DNA of 64,000 bases from Yinghuangia seranimata. GTDB taxonomy: Bacteria; Actinomycetota; Actinomycetes; Streptomycetales; Streptomycetaceae. Position numbers and translations under genes: made by a program. Below are positions 47,891 through 57,163 of this stretch, in pieces (the first letter of the stretch is position 1; every line of letters starts with the position of its first letter). The stretch is from assembly GCF_029953285.1 (NCBI RefSeq), contig NZ_JASAOI010000002.1, positions 124,001 through 188,000 of the forward strand, given 5' to 3'. Below the pieces are notes generated by a model that saw only the letters and a program-made list of their open reading frames with translations, searched no databases and was not told the DNA's origin.

Positions 47891-47928
47891 AGGGGCCCTG
47901 ACGGCGTCCGGCGGCCGGCAGGGCCCCT
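47891..47928. terminator. Intrinsic terminator
   Basis: AGGGGCCCTG and CAGGGCCCCT form a 10-bp stem with a G/C-rich inner loop, between convergent stops at 47875 (+) and 47946 (-). Confidence 0.7.
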
Positions 47929-47945
47929 GGCGGGGGTGGTCGGCG

Positions 47946-49052
47946 TCAGCCCGCGTCGACGATCGCCGCCACCGGGCCGCCGCCGGACGGGCCCTGGTGC
48001 ACCGCGGCGACCGAGACGAACACCGCCGGGTCGCCCGTGACGGCCGCGGTCACGCCGCCGACGCAGGCCTTGATCTGGCGGTGCCAGTGCACGTCGGAGT
48101 CGTCGAGCATGATGTTGCGGCGCCCGCGCACGCTGCCCGTGGGGTCGGCCTCGCACTTGAGGAAGACGTTGACCAGCCGGCCGTCCAGGTCGCCGGTGCG
48201 CGGGCGTTCCGGCAGGTCCAGGCCGGCCGAGCGGATCGCCTCCCAGATGCCGTCCTGGTCGAGCGCGTCGCGCATGACGCTGTGGCCGACGCGGAACCGG
48301 CCGCCCACGCCGCGGGCGTTGCCGACGACGACGATCTGGGCGCGGTCCAGCTCCACGCCGGACGAGCACGACGCGACCGAAGAGTAGAGCGACAGGTCGC
48401 GGTGGATCTGCTCGGCGCCCGGCATCTCGATCTCGCCGAGCGCGACCGCGATGCCCAGCGCCGTCGTCGAGTTGGACACGTCCATGGACTTGAGCGTGTC
48501 CTCGGTCCACACGTCGAAGCCGCGGGCCTTCGCGTCGTTGATGGTCTCCAGGACCAGCAGCGGCGTCTTCGTCTGGACGTAGTGCACGTCGGCCGGGTCC
48601 GTGATGCCCGCGACCTTCATCGCCTCGCGCACGCCCTCGGCGACCTTCGCGACCATCGCCGGGCGGCCGATGTCCTCGGGGAGGATCACGTCGCTCATGG
48701 CGACGCCGACGGTCACGCGCGGCTCGTCGCTCGGCGCGTAGCGGCCCTCCGGCGCGTACGCGAACACCGTGGCGTGCGGGGAGATCACGCCGTCGGTGCC
48801 GCCGGACCACACCAGCGGCACCTCCTTGGCCTCGTCCGGCGTCCGGGTGCCGCGCGCGACCAGGACCTCGCGGAAGGCGCGGTCGGCGAGGATGCGCGTG
48901 TAGTCGTTGACGCCGCCGTTGCCCTCGGTCTTGCCGATGACCGCGAGCACGTCGTCCGCCGCGAACACGCCGTCGTCGATGAGCTGGGCCAGTCCCGAGG
49001 CGTCGGTGACGCTCTCGATGGCTACCTTGTGGACCTCGATCGGCCTGGGCAT
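47946..49052 (-). CDS. Ring-opening amidohydrolase (barbiturase / cyanuric acid hydrolase family)
   Basis: 368 residues, the usual length for the AtzD/TrzD/barbiturase family. Three internally homologous domains each carry an active-site serine region: [23 protein letters not shown] and [12 protein letters not shown], each with an accompanying lysine ([22 protein letters not shown]). The family opens cyclic imides: barbiturate to ureidomalonate, or cyanuric acid to carboxybiuret. The surrounding UraA-type permease, molybdenum hydroxylase and CoA genes point to barbiturate. It is the last gene of the minus-strand island, 79 bases after carbamate kinase. Confidence 0.9.
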   Translation of the reverse strand: MPRPIEVHKVAIESVTDASGLAQLIDDGVFAADDVLAVIGKTEGNGGVNDYTRILADRAFREVLVARGTRTPDEAKEVPLVWSGGTDGVISPHATVFAYAPEGRYAPSDEPRVTVGVAMSDVILPEDIGRPAMVAKVAEGVREAMKVAGITDPADVHYVQTKTPLLVLETINDAKARGFDVWTEDTLKSMDVSNSTTALGIAVALGEIEMPGAEQIHRDLSLYSSVASCSSGVELDRAQIVVVGNARGVGGRFRVGHSVMRDALDQDGIWEAIRSAGLDLPERPRTGDLDGRLVNVFLKCEADPTGSVRGRRNIMLDDSDVHWHRQIKACVGGVTAAVTGDPAVFVSVAAVHQGPSGGGPVAAIVDAG

Positions 49053-49090
49053 GTTCCACCTCGTTCAATGGGTCGGGTACAGGTGTGTCC

Positions 49091-49122
49091 GGGATGTGGC
49101 GGGTACGGGATGTGGCGGGTAC
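49091..49122. repeat. 16-bp tandem repeat between arcC and the amidohydrolase
   Basis: GGGATGTGGCGGGTAC occurs twice in exact tandem, with a partial third copy (CGGGTAC) just before. It lies in the 79-base gap between the carbamate-kinase stop and the amidohydrolase start. Confidence 0.8.
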
Positions 49123-49131
49123 CGGGGCGGG

Positions 49132-50175
49132 TCAGACCTCGACGACCGTGCCGGCACGGCCTTCGACGGCGTCCGCGATGCGTTCCAGGGAGGTGACGAC
49201 CGCGCGCCGGCCCCCGGCTTCGACGAAACGCGCCGCGGCCTCGATCTTCGGTCCCATGCTGCCGCCGGCGAACTGCCCGTCCGCCGCGTACGCGCGCAGC
49301 TCCCGCGGCGTGACGCGTTCGATGGGACGTTCGTGCTCGGTGCCGAAGTCGACCATGGCGTACGGCACATCGGTGGCGATCACCAGCACGTCGGCGCCGA
49401 GCTCGGTGGCGAGCAGCGCCGCGGTGAGGTCCTTGTCCAGGACCGCCTCGACGCCGTGCACGGCCCCGGACTCCGTGCGCACCACGGGAATTCCGCCGCC
49501 GCCCGCGGCGACCGCGACGAACCCGGCGGCGAGCAGCGTGTGTACCGCCGGCGCGTCGAGGACGGACAGCGGCTCCGGCGACGGCACGACGCGCCGCCAG
49601 CCCTTGGCGCCGCGGTCCTCCCAGTGCTGCCCGAGCGCGACGAGCGCCTCGGCCTCGGCACGCGGGAGGAACCGCCCGACCGGCTTGGTGGGGTGCCCGA
49701 AGGCGGGGTCGGTCGCCGCGACGAGCGTGCGGGTCACCACGGCGGCGACCGGCACCCCGCAGTCCCGGCGCCGCAGCGCCGCCTCGAGCGCGGAGGTGAT
49801 GGTGAAGCCGAGCGTGCCCTGCGTCTGGGCGCCGCACCAGTCGAGCGGCACGGGCGGCAGGACGTGCGCGGCGAGTTCGTTCTTCGCCAGCAGGTTGCCC
49901 ACCTGCGGCCCGTTGCCGTGGGTGACGACCACCTGGAGCCCGGAGGCGACGACGCAGGCGACGGACTCCATGGCCACGGCTATGGCCGCCTGCTGCGCCT
50001 GGGGTGTGGCGCTGCCGTCCGGGCCGACCATGGCGTTGCCGCCGAGGGCGATGAGGATCGATCCGGTGCCGCGGGCGCGGGCACTCGGGTGGTGCGGCGC
50101 GTCGTCCGGCGCGTCGGCGTGGACGAGGGACGGCAGGCCGTAGGGTGGTGCGGGGCTCGGCTCCGGGGTCGGCAT
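49132..50175 (-). CDS. arcC: Carbamate kinase
   Basis: 347 residues. ILIALGGNAMVGPDG, THGNGPQVGN, DWCGAQTQGTLGF and AAGGGGIPVV are the carbamate-kinase motifs for phosphate and nucleotide binding. A 37-residue Pro-rich N-terminal extension is probably real, since AGGAGG lies nine bases before this ATG. The enzyme interconverts carbamoyl phosphate + ADP and ammonia + bicarbonate + ATP. In this cluster it probably salvages the carbamoyl group of a ureido intermediate as ATP. No arginine deiminase or ornithine transcarbamylase is present, so it is not an arc operon. Confidence 0.92.
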   Translation of the reverse strand: MPTPEPSPAPPYGLPSLVHADAPDDAPHHPSARARGTGSILIALGGNAMVGPDGSATPQAQQAAIAVAMESVACVVASGLQVVVTHGNGPQVGNLLAKNELAAHVLPPVPLDWCGAQTQGTLGFTITSALEAALRRRDCGVPVAAVVTRTLVAATDPAFGHPTKPVGRFLPRAEAEALVALGQHWEDRGAKGWRRVVPSPEPLSVLDAPAVHTLLAAGFVAVAAGGGGIPVVRTESGAVHGVEAVLDKDLTAALLATELGADVLVIATDVPYAMVDFGTEHERPIERVTPRELRAYAADGQFAGGSMGPKIEAAARFVEAGGRRAVVTSLERIADAVEGRAGTVVEV

Positions 50176-50274
50176 CGGCCGGATCCTCCTGGTCTGCGGG
50201 GATGTCAGGACTCTAGGGACGCGCCGCGCCCTCGCACTTGGGCAGGTATTGCCCGAGGTTTCCGGGGCGGTACG

Positions 50275-51792
50275 TCAGGAATTGCCAAGGCGGGCATAGC
50301 GGCCGAGCCGTGCGGCCCGGCGTTCGGCCGCGGGGCGGCGCAGCAGCTCGGCCAGTTCGCTCTCGAGCGCCTGACCGAGCCGGGTGATGAACTCCGCGGG
50401 CTCGTCCGCGGCGTCCGGGCGTTCCGCGACGATCCGGTCGACGACGCCGTCGCGCAGCAGGTCGAGGGAGCGGACGCCCTGGGCCGCGGCCAGCTCGGCG
50501 GCCCGCCCGGTGGTCCGGTACCGGATCACGGACGCCCCTTCGGGCGGCAGCGGCGCCAGCCACGCGTGCTGCGCGCACAGCACCCGGTCGGCGGGAAGCA
50601 GTGCCAGCGCGCCTCCTCCCGCGCCCTGCCCGAGCAGCAGGCACAGCGTCGGCGCGGGCAGCGCCACCAGGTCCGCGAGACAGCGCGCTATCTCCCCGGC
50701 GAGCCCGCCCTCCTCGGCCTCCGGGCTCAACGCGGCGCCTGCGGTGTCGATGACGCTGACCAGGGGCAGGCCCAGCTCGGCGGCCAGGCGCATGCCGCGG
50801 CGGGCGACCCGGAGCCCCGCGGGTCCGAAAGGCCCGTGCTTCGACTGGTGCCGCCGGTCCTGGCCGAGGAGCACGCACGGCGCGGCGCCGAACCGTGCGA
50901 GCGCGAGCAGGAGGCCCGGGTCGCTCTCGCCCTCGCCGGTGCCGTGCAGCGGCACGACGTCGGCAGCCGCCAAGCGCAGCAGCGCCCGGACGCCCGGGCG
51001 GTCGCCGCGCCGCGAGCGGACCACGGAGTCCCACGCGGGCACGTCCGACAGCGCCTCCTTGGGCAGCGCCGGCACGTCCGCCACGGCGGCGCGCGGCGCG
51101 GTCACGACGCCGAGCACCCGCGACGCGACGCGGCGCAGCTCGCGGGGTGGCACGACCGCGTCGACCAAGCCGTGCGCGTACAGGTTCTCGGCCGTCTGGA
51201 CGCCGGTCGGGAACGGCTCGCCGTGCAGCGCCTCGTACACGCGCGGGCCGAGGAACCCGATCAGCGCGCCCGGTTCGGCGGCGGTGACATGGCCGAGCGA
51301 TCCCCACGACGCGAGGACCCCGCCGGTCGTCGGGCCGCGCAGGTACACCAGGTACGCCAGCCCCGCGGCGCGGTGCGCGGACACGGCCGCGGTGATGCGC
51401 ACCATCTGCAGGAAGGCGACGACCCCTTCCTGCATGCGCGTGCCGCCCGACGTCGGCGAGGCGACCAGCGGCAGCCGCTCGGCCGTGGCCCGCTCGATCG
51501 CGGCCACGAGCCGGTCGGCCGCGGCGACCCCGATCGACCCGGCGAGGAACGCGAACTCGCAGGCGACGACCGCGACCCGGCGCCCGTGGATACGGCCCTC
51601 GCCGGTGCGGACCGCCTCGTCGGCGCCGCTGCGCTCGGCCGCCGCGCGCAGTTCCGCCGCGTAGCCCGGCTCGACGGCCGCGGGCCGGGTCGGCGGGGCG
51701 TCCCACGACAGCCACGTGCCGGGGTCCAGGACGTGGTCGATGAGCTCGCGCGCCGACGTCCTCCCGGACCGCGGCGGCGCCGGGGTGGTCAT
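50275..51792 (-). CDS. Fused beta-alpha carboxyltransferase (AccDA/MdcDE type)
   Basis: 505 residues with two crotonase-fold halves. The first half (about 80-250) contains FAFLAGSIGVAAADRLVAAIE and ASPTSGGTRMQEG. The second (about 260-500) contains ASKHGPFGPAG-like QSKHGPFGPAGLRVARR, VIDTAGAALSPEAEEGG and GQGAGGGALAL. There is no N-terminal zinc finger and no biotin carboxylase or biotinyl gene nearby. This fits a decarboxylating carboxyltransferase like malonate decarboxylase beta/gamma better than fatty-acid acetyl-CoA carboxylase. The ATG overlaps the CoA-transferase stop by four bases (ATGA). Malonyl-CoA is the probable substrate, by inference. Confidence 0.82.
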   Translation of the reverse strand: MTTPAPPRSGRTSARELIDHVLDPGTWLSWDAPPTRPAAVEPGYAAELRAAAERSGADEAVRTGEGRIHGRRVAVVACEFAFLAGSIGVAAADRLVAAIERATAERLPLVASPTSGGTRMQEGVVAFLQMVRITAAVSAHRAAGLAYLVYLRGPTTGGVLASWGSLGHVTAAEPGALIGFLGPRVYEALHGEPFPTGVQTAENLYAHGLVDAVVPPRELRRVASRVLGVVTAPRAAVADVPALPKEALSDVPAWDSVVRSRRGDRPGVRALLRLAAADVVPLHGTGEGESDPGLLLALARFGAAPCVLLGQDRRHQSKHGPFGPAGLRVARRGMRLAAELGLPLVSVIDTAGAALSPEAEEGGLAGEIARCLADLVALPAPTLCLLLGQGAGGGALALLPADRVLCAQHAWLAPLPPEGASVIRYRTTGRAAELAAAQGVRSLDLLRDGVVDRIVAERPDAADEPAEFITRLGQALESELAELLRRPAAERRAARLGRYARLGNS

Positions 51793-52982
51793 GCCGACAG
51801 CCTCTGCGCCGCGTGCATTTCGCGCGCGTCCTCGGCGTCGAGCCAGTCCAGCACCTTGTCGGTGTGCTCGCCGAGCGTCGGCGGAGCCTCGTGCCGGCGG
51901 CGTCCGCCGCCGTCCAGCCGGACCGCGGGCCCGGGCACGCGGACCGGGCCGAGGGTGCTGTGCACGAGGTCGAGCAGCAGCCCCTGCGACTTGGTCTGCT
52001 CCCACTCGTACACCCGGTCCAGCGTGCGGACCTCGCCGGCGGGGATGCCCGCGGCGGAGAGTTCGGCGAGGAGTTCGTCGACGCCGCGGTCCGCGAACGC
52101 CGCGTTGATCGCGGCCGCGAGTTCGTCGCGGTGCACGACGCGGTCGGCGTTGACGGCGAACCTCGGGTCGTCGGCGGCGATCCCGACCAGCGGCGCGAAC
52201 CGCGCCCACAGGCCCTCGCTGCCCACGGCGACCTGGATGATCGCGTCGCGGCAGCGGTAGGAGCCGTACGGCTGGAGCGACGGGTGCAGGTTGCCCTGCG
52301 CGCGCCCGACCTGCCCGGCCACGGTGTAGTTCGTCCCCTGGAACGCGTGCACGCCCACGATCGCGGCGAGCAGCGAGGTCCGCACGACCCGGCCGAGCCC
52401 GGTCCTTTCCCGCTCGTGCAGCGCGGCGAGGACGCCGTACGCGCCGTACATCCCCGCGAGCAGGTCTCCGATCGGCACCCCGATCCGCGTGGGGGAGTCC
52501 GGGTCGGGCCCCGTGAGGCTCATCAGACCGGCCTCGCCCTGCGCTATCTGGTCGTAGCCGGGCCGGCCGCCCTCGGGCCCGTCGTGCCCGAAGCCGCTGA
52601 TCGACAGGACGACGAGCCGCGGGTTGAGCCGGTGCAGCTCCTCGGCCGGGAAGCCGAGGCGGTCCAGCACCCCGGGCCGGAAGTTCTCGACCAGGACGTC
52701 GCAGCGGCGTACGAGCCGGGCGAGGACGTCGCGGCCCTCCGCGGACTTGAGGTCCAGGACGACCGACTCCTTGTTGCGGTTGCAGGACAGGAAGTACGTG
52801 GACTCCCGGGCGTCCTCGGGACCGACGAACGGCGGCCCCCACCCGCGGGTGTCGTCCCCGCCCCCGGGGCTCTCCACCTTGATGACGCGGGCCCCCATGT
52901 CGCCGAGCATCATCGCGGCGTGGGGTCCGGCGAGCGCGCGGGACAGGTCGAGCACAATCAGGTCGCATAGAGGTCCGCTCAC
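51789..52982 (-). CDS. Class III CoA-transferase (CaiB/BaiF family)
   Basis: 397 residues. LIVLDLSRALAGPHAAMMLGDMGARVIKVESPGGGDDTR and the catalytic Asp region ISGFGHDGPEGGRPGYDQIAQGEAGLMSLTG are family hallmarks. These enzymes move CoA from one acyl-CoA to a carboxylic acid through an aspartyl anhydride. The GTG start at 52982 follows GAAAGGGA. Its stop overlaps the fused carboxyltransferase. Here it could activate malonate or a related diacid from pyrimidine ring breakdown. A large inverted repeat separates it from the hydantoinase genes upstream. Confidence 0.9.
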   Translation of the reverse strand: MSGPLCDLIVLDLSRALAGPHAAMMLGDMGARVIKVESPGGGDDTRGWGPPFVGPEDARESTYFLSCNRNKESVVLDLKSAEGRDVLARLVRRCDVLVENFRPGVLDRLGFPAEELHRLNPRLVVLSISGFGHDGPEGGRPGYDQIAQGEAGLMSLTGPDPDSPTRIGVPIGDLLAGMYGAYGVLAALHERERTGLGRVVRTSLLAAIVGVHAFQGTNYTVAGQVGRAQGNLHPSLQPYGSYRCRDAIIQVAVGSEGLWARFAPLVGIAADDPRFAVNADRVVHRDELAAAINAAFADRGVDELLAELSAAGIPAGEVRTLDRVYEWEQTKSQGLLLDLVHSTLGPVRVPGPAVRLDGGGRRRHEAPPTLGEHTDKVLDWLDAEDAREMHAAQRLSA

Positions 52983-53067
52983 GTGCGTTCCCTTTCGAGG
53001 CGGGGCCGCTCGCGGCCCGGCGAGGTCGAACCGGGGCCGTGAGCGTGGGCGATGCGCCGAGGCTAGG

Positions 53068-53152
53068 CGGGCACCCACCAGGCGCTCGTCGTCAACAAGC
53101 GCCCAATGGCGGTGTCTTTGTTGGCAATTGATGCGGTACTGGTGGGTGCCCG
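53068..53152. repeat. Nested inverted repeat between hyuB and the CoA-transferase gene
   Basis: Outer arms CGGGCACCCACCAG (53068-53081) and its exact complement (53139-53152) are 14 bases. Inner CAACAA (53093-53098) and TTGTTG (53118-53123) are nearly concentric. It begins 19 bases after the hyuB stop and ends 86 bases before the CoA-transferase start on the minus strand. It may terminate, attenuate, or mark a small mobile remnant. Confidence 0.75.
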
Positions 53153-53170
53153 GGAGCCTTCGCGGCGCGG

Positions 53171-55060
53171 CTAGAGCAGGTCGACGTCCGCGTACGACGC
53201 GCCGCCCGACAGCCGCGCGTAGCCGGGACCGCGGTCGAAGAAGGGCTCGACGTCGGGCCGTGCCGCGCGCAGCTCGGCCCGGAGCGCGGCCGTGGCCCCG
53301 TGGTCCGCGACGCCGTCGGCCAGCACGACGCCGTAGTCGTCGCGCGCTCCGGCCTCGGACACCTTGCCCCACAGCACGTCCCGCTCGACCAGCGCGATGT
53401 CGCGCTCCAGCGGGTCGCCCCAGCCGCCGCCCCCGGTGGTGCGGATCCGGATGACCTCCCCGGCGCGCACCGGCTCGTCGTCGACGAGCCCGTCCATCTC
53501 CCGCTCGTTGGGGCCGCCCGGGTCGATGACCACCTGGAACGGCCGGCCGGCCTTGCCGCCCTTGACGCCCCAGCACGCGAGGATCGAGCGGTCGGCGATC
53601 GACATGAACGACGCGTCGCGCAGCATGCGGATGTGCTTCTCGTAGCCCAGGCCGCCGCGGAACCGCCCGGGGCCGCCCGAGTCGACCGCCAGGCCGAGGC
53701 GTTCGACGAGGAACGGGAAGCGCGACTCGGTGAACTCGGTCGGCAGGTTCCGCGAGTCCGGAACGACGTGGATCGTGTCCTCGCCGTCGGCGTAGTAGCG
53801 CCCGCCCGACCCGCCGCCGAGCACCTCGCGCATGAGGTACGAGCGGCCGTCCTCGTCGTGCCCGTACACGCCCGTGTAGCGGATCGTCTCCTGGTCGGCC
53901 GGCATCCGCCCGTCCACGGCCTTGGCCAGCACGCCCGCGAGCACGCCCAGAAGGCGCAGGATGACGAACGTGCGGGCGTTGGTCGGCGCCGGGAAGATCG
54001 GCGTCAGCAGCGTGCCCTTCTCCGGGAACTTCATCTCGATCAGCGGCACGACGCCTTCGTTGACGTCGAGTTCGGCCATGCGCTCGGGGGTGTCCGCGAG
54101 GTTCCGCAGGATCGGCGCGAGCCACTTCTTGAGAAAGTTGCCGTCGGCGTAGTCGCCGCAGTGGTTGATCGGGCCCTTGGCCTGCGGCGAGGTGCCCGTG
54201 AAGTCGATGACGATCTTGTCGGGCGTCTTGGTGAGCGTGATGCGCTGCGTGTGCAGCCGGGGCTCGTCGACGCCGTCGTGCTCGGCGTAGTCCTCCCAGA
54301 CGTACTCCCCGTCGGGGATCTTCGACAGGATCTCGCGGCGGTACGTCTCGGTCGTCTTGTCCAGGATCGCGTCGAAGCACGCCTCGACGGTGGCCCGGCC
54401 GTACCGCTCGAACAGCTCGGTCAGCCGCCGCGACCCCATCAGGCACGCCGAGCACTCGGCGTCGAGGTCGGCGGCGAGCGAGTCGGGCATCCGCGAGTTG
54501 CGGGTCATGATGCGCAGCGCGGCCTGGTTGGGCACGCCCTGGTCCCACAGCTTGATCGGAGGGACCATCAGGCCCTCCTCGTACACGCTGGTCGCGCCGG
54601 ACGGCATCGAGCCGGGGCAGCAGCCGCCGATGTCGTCGTGGTGCCCGAACGCCTGGACGAACGCGACGACCTCGCCGTCCGCGAACACCGGCACCGTCAC
54701 GCACAGATCCGGGAGGTGGCCGATGCCGCCCTCCGACTCGTAGACGTCGTTGTGGAAGAACACGTCGCCGGGACGCATGGTCTCCAGCGGGAAGTCGCGC
54801 GCGACCGGGTGGACGAGCGCGGAGTACGAGCGCCCGGTGAGCTTGCGCAGCCGGCGGTCGTGGATGCCGGCGCGGAAGTCGTGGGCGTCGCGGATCATGG
54901 GCGAGCGCGAGGTGCGCGCGATGGCCGTCTCGACCTCCATCTCGACCGAGGCGAGCGTGCCTTCGACGATCTCGAGGACGACCGGGTCGACGTGGCCGAC
55001 GGAGGAGCGGGCGGCGCCGGGCAGGACCACGGGCGCGGAAGCAGGCGGGTTGGCTGGCAC
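53171..55060 (-). CDS. hyuB: Hydantoinase B / oxoprolinase subunit B
   Basis: 629 residues. DPVVLEIVEGTLASVEMEVETAIARTSRSP, the FFHNDVYESEGGIGHLPDLCVTVPVF block, HHDDIGGCCPGSMPSGATSVYEEG and the C-terminal TTGGGGWGDPLERD are diagnostic for HyuB. Together with HyuA it forms an ATP-dependent amidase that opens cyclic ureides such as hydantoins or 5-oxoproline. It starts three bases after the hyuA stop (GTG 55060 with GGAGGCC before it), so the two subunits are coupled. The exact cyclic substrate is not known. Confidence 0.93.
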   Translation of the reverse strand: MPANPPASAPVVLPGAARSSVGHVDPVVLEIVEGTLASVEMEVETAIARTSRSPMIRDAHDFRAGIHDRRLRKLTGRSYSALVHPVARDFPLETMRPGDVFFHNDVYESEGGIGHLPDLCVTVPVFADGEVVAFVQAFGHHDDIGGCCPGSMPSGATSVYEEGLMVPPIKLWDQGVPNQAALRIMTRNSRMPDSLAADLDAECSACLMGSRRLTELFERYGRATVEACFDAILDKTTETYRREILSKIPDGEYVWEDYAEHDGVDEPRLHTQRITLTKTPDKIVIDFTGTSPQAKGPINHCGDYADGNFLKKWLAPILRNLADTPERMAELDVNEGVVPLIEMKFPEKGTLLTPIFPAPTNARTFVILRLLGVLAGVLAKAVDGRMPADQETIRYTGVYGHDEDGRSYLMREVLGGGSGGRYYADGEDTIHVVPDSRNLPTEFTESRFPFLVERLGLAVDSGGPGRFRGGLGYEKHIRMLRDASFMSIADRSILACWGVKGGKAGRPFQVVIDPGGPNEREMDGLVDDEPVRAGEVIRIRTTGGGGWGDPLERDIALVERDVLWGKVSEAGARDDYGVVLADGVADHGATAALRAELRAARPDVEPFFDRGPGYARLSGGASYADVDLL

Positions 55061-55063
55061 TGG

Positions 55064-57163
55064 TCAGGCCTCCTTGGGAAGCGCGGCGACGGGGGTGACG
55101 ATGACGTTGCCGTACGCGTCGACGCGTGCGGTGAAGCCCGGGTGCACCGGGATGGTCGAGCCGAACTCCTCGATGACCACCGGGCCTTCGAGGACGTCCC
55201 CCGGAGCGAGCGCGGCGCGGTTGTAGATCGCGGTGTCGACGTAGCCGGCCGCGGCGTCGAAGCAGACGGGGCGTCGGCCGGTGCAGGCGCGGGCGGGATC
55301 GCCGTCGCCGGGCGGCAGTTCGCGCAGCTCGGGGCGGCGGATCGGTCCGACGCCCGTGACGCGCAGGTTGACCCACTCGACGGTCTGGTGCGGGTCGCCG
55401 CGGAAGTTGTAGCCGTACAGCCGCTCGTGGGCCTCGTGGAACGCGTCGGCGACGGCCTCGGTCAGCGCCTCGTCGACGTCGCCGTCCGGCACCGGGACCC
55501 GGACCTCGAAGGCCTGCCCGAAGTAGCGCAGGTCGGCGGTGCGCACGTACTTGTGGTCGGCGCGCGCGAACCCCTCCTTGTCGAGGGCCTCGGCGGCCTG
55601 CCCGGTGAGCTCCGCGAGGATCTCCGCGGTCCGCGCGTGGTCGAGCTCCGGCTGGCGGGCGACCGCGGTGCGCACGTAGTCGCAGCGGACGTCCACGGTC
55701 AGCAGCCCGAACGCGGACACGTTGCCGGGGTCGCGCGGCACGATCACGCCGGCCAGCCCGAGGATGTCGATCAGGCGGCACAGCAGCAGCGATCCGGACC
55801 CGCCGAACGTCGCCATGGTGAAGTCGCGGACGTCCAGGCCGCGCTTGACGGTGATCTGGCGCAGCGCGTTCGCCTGGTTCCAGGCGGAGATCTCCAGGAT
55901 CCCGGTGGCGCACTGCTCGAGCCCCAGACCGAGTTCACCGGCGATCTTGGCGAGGCCCTCGCGGGCGGCGTCGACGTTCAGCGGGATCTCGCCGCCCAGC
56001 AGGTGCGGGGGGATGCGGCCGAGCAGCACGTGCGCGTCGGTGATCGTCGGCTCGGTGCCGCCGCGGGCGTAGCAGAGCGGACCGGGGTCGGCGCCCGCCG
56101 AGCGCGGCCCGACCTTGAGGGTGCCCTCGGGCGAGATCCACGCCACCGAGCCGCCGCCCGCGCCGACCGTCACCACGTCGATCATCGGGATCTTGGACGG
56201 GAAACGGCCGACGCTGCCCTCGGTGGTCAGCGTCGGTTCGCCGCCGAGGACGACCGACACGTCCGTGGAGGTGCCGCCGCCGTCGCAGGTCAACACCTTG
56301 TCGAATCCCGCGCGTTCGGCGATGAGCGCGGCGCCGAGCGCGCCGGCCGCCGGGCCGGACAGGACCGTGGTGATCGGCTGGTGCACGACCTCCTCGGCGG
56401 ACAGCACGCCGCCGTTGGACTTCATGATGGAGAACGGCGTGGGCCGCCCGGTGAAGGCGTCCAGGCGCCGCTGGATGCCGGCGACGTAGCGGCCCACGCG
56501 CGGCTTCACCGCGGCGTCCACCAGAGTCGTCATCGAGCGCTCGTACTCCCGGTACTCGCGCAGGACTTCGGAGCTGATCGAGACGACCGCGTCCGGCTGC
56601 TCCGCCAAGAGGGCGTCCCGCATGCGCAGTTCGTGCTTGGGGTTGGCGTACGCGTGCAGCAGGCACACGCCGATCGTGCTGATGCCCTGCTCGCGGAACC
56701 AGCGGGCCGCCTCGCGGGCGCCCTCCTCGTCGAACGGGCGTATCTCGCGGCCGTGGAAGTCCATGCGGCCGCCGACGGCGCGGACCCGGTCGACGGGCAC
56801 GATGCGGTCGGGCTTGACCCAGAAGTACGAGTTGCCGTAGCCGTCCGGCACGGCCTGGCGGGCGATCTCCAGGATGAACTCGTAGCCCTCGGTGGTCACG
56901 AACCCGAGGCGGTCGATCTTGTCCTCGAGGAGCTGGTTCGTGGCGACCGTGGTGCCGTGCGCGACAGCGGTGATGTCCTCGCCGGTGCAGCCCAGCATGG
57001 CGAGGACCTTGTCGATGCCGTTCATGAAGCCGTCCGCCGGGTCGGAAGGCGTTGACGGGGTCTTGGTGGTGACCAGGTCGCCGCTGTCCTCGTCGAGCGC
57101 GACGACGTCGGTGAAGGTTCCGCCGGTGTCGATACCGATGCGGATGCGTCGGGCAGGCGTCAT
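55064..57163 (-). CDS. hyuA: Hydantoinase A / oxoprolinase subunit A
   Basis: 699 residues from MTPARRIRIGIDTGGTFTDVVA. The N-terminal IGIDTGGTFTD, the HGTTVATNQLLE block, GGGTSTDVSVVLGGEP and AWISPEGTLKVGPRSAGADPGP are typical of the ATP-binding HyuA subunit with an actin-like fold. GGGAGGAAC precedes the ATG; translation from further upstream is not supported. It phosphorylates the cyclic substrate to allow ring opening by HyuB. It is 265 bases from the preceding C-N hydrolase gene and may have its own promoter there. Confidence 0.93.
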   Translation of the reverse strand: MTPARRIRIGIDTGGTFTDVVALDEDSGDLVTTKTPSTPSDPADGFMNGIDKVLAMLGCTGEDITAVAHGTTVATNQLLEDKIDRLGFVTTEGYEFILEIARQAVPDGYGNSYFWVKPDRIVPVDRVRAVGGRMDFHGREIRPFDEEGAREAARWFREQGISTIGVCLLHAYANPKHELRMRDALLAEQPDAVVSISSEVLREYREYERSMTTLVDAAVKPRVGRYVAGIQRRLDAFTGRPTPFSIMKSNGGVLSAEEVVHQPITTVLSGPAAGALGAALIAERAGFDKVLTCDGGGTSTDVSVVLGGEPTLTTEGSVGRFPSKIPMIDVVTVGAGGGSVAWISPEGTLKVGPRSAGADPGPLCYARGGTEPTITDAHVLLGRIPPHLLGGEIPLNVDAAREGLAKIAGELGLGLEQCATGILEISAWNQANALRQITVKRGLDVRDFTMATFGGSGSLLLCRLIDILGLAGVIVPRDPGNVSAFGLLTVDVRCDYVRTAVARQPELDHARTAEILAELTGQAAEALDKEGFARADHKYVRTADLRYFGQAFEVRVPVPDGDVDEALTEAVADAFHEAHERLYGYNFRGDPHQTVEWVNLRVTGVGPIRRPELRELPPGDGDPARACTGRRPVCFDAAAGYVDTAIYNRAALAPGDVLEGPVVIEEFGSTIPVHPGFTARVDAYGNVIVTPVAALPKEA

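Noticed and set aside
49132-50175. Arginine deiminase (arc) operon
   Set aside because: Carbamate kinase is present, but no arginine deiminase or ornithine transcarbamylase lies near.
50275-51792. Housekeeping acetyl-CoA carboxylase accDA
   Set aside because: No zinc finger, no biotin genes nearby, and coupling to a class III CoA-transferase in a catabolic operon.
49085-57055. Very long open frames on the plus strand (over 1,000 residues each) opposite the catabolic genes
   Set aside because: They mirror the codon bias of the minus-strand genes, have Arg/Ala/Gly/Pro- or Val/Glu/His-rich compositions without domains, and lack ribosome-binding sites. The minus strand carries recognisable enzymes throughout.
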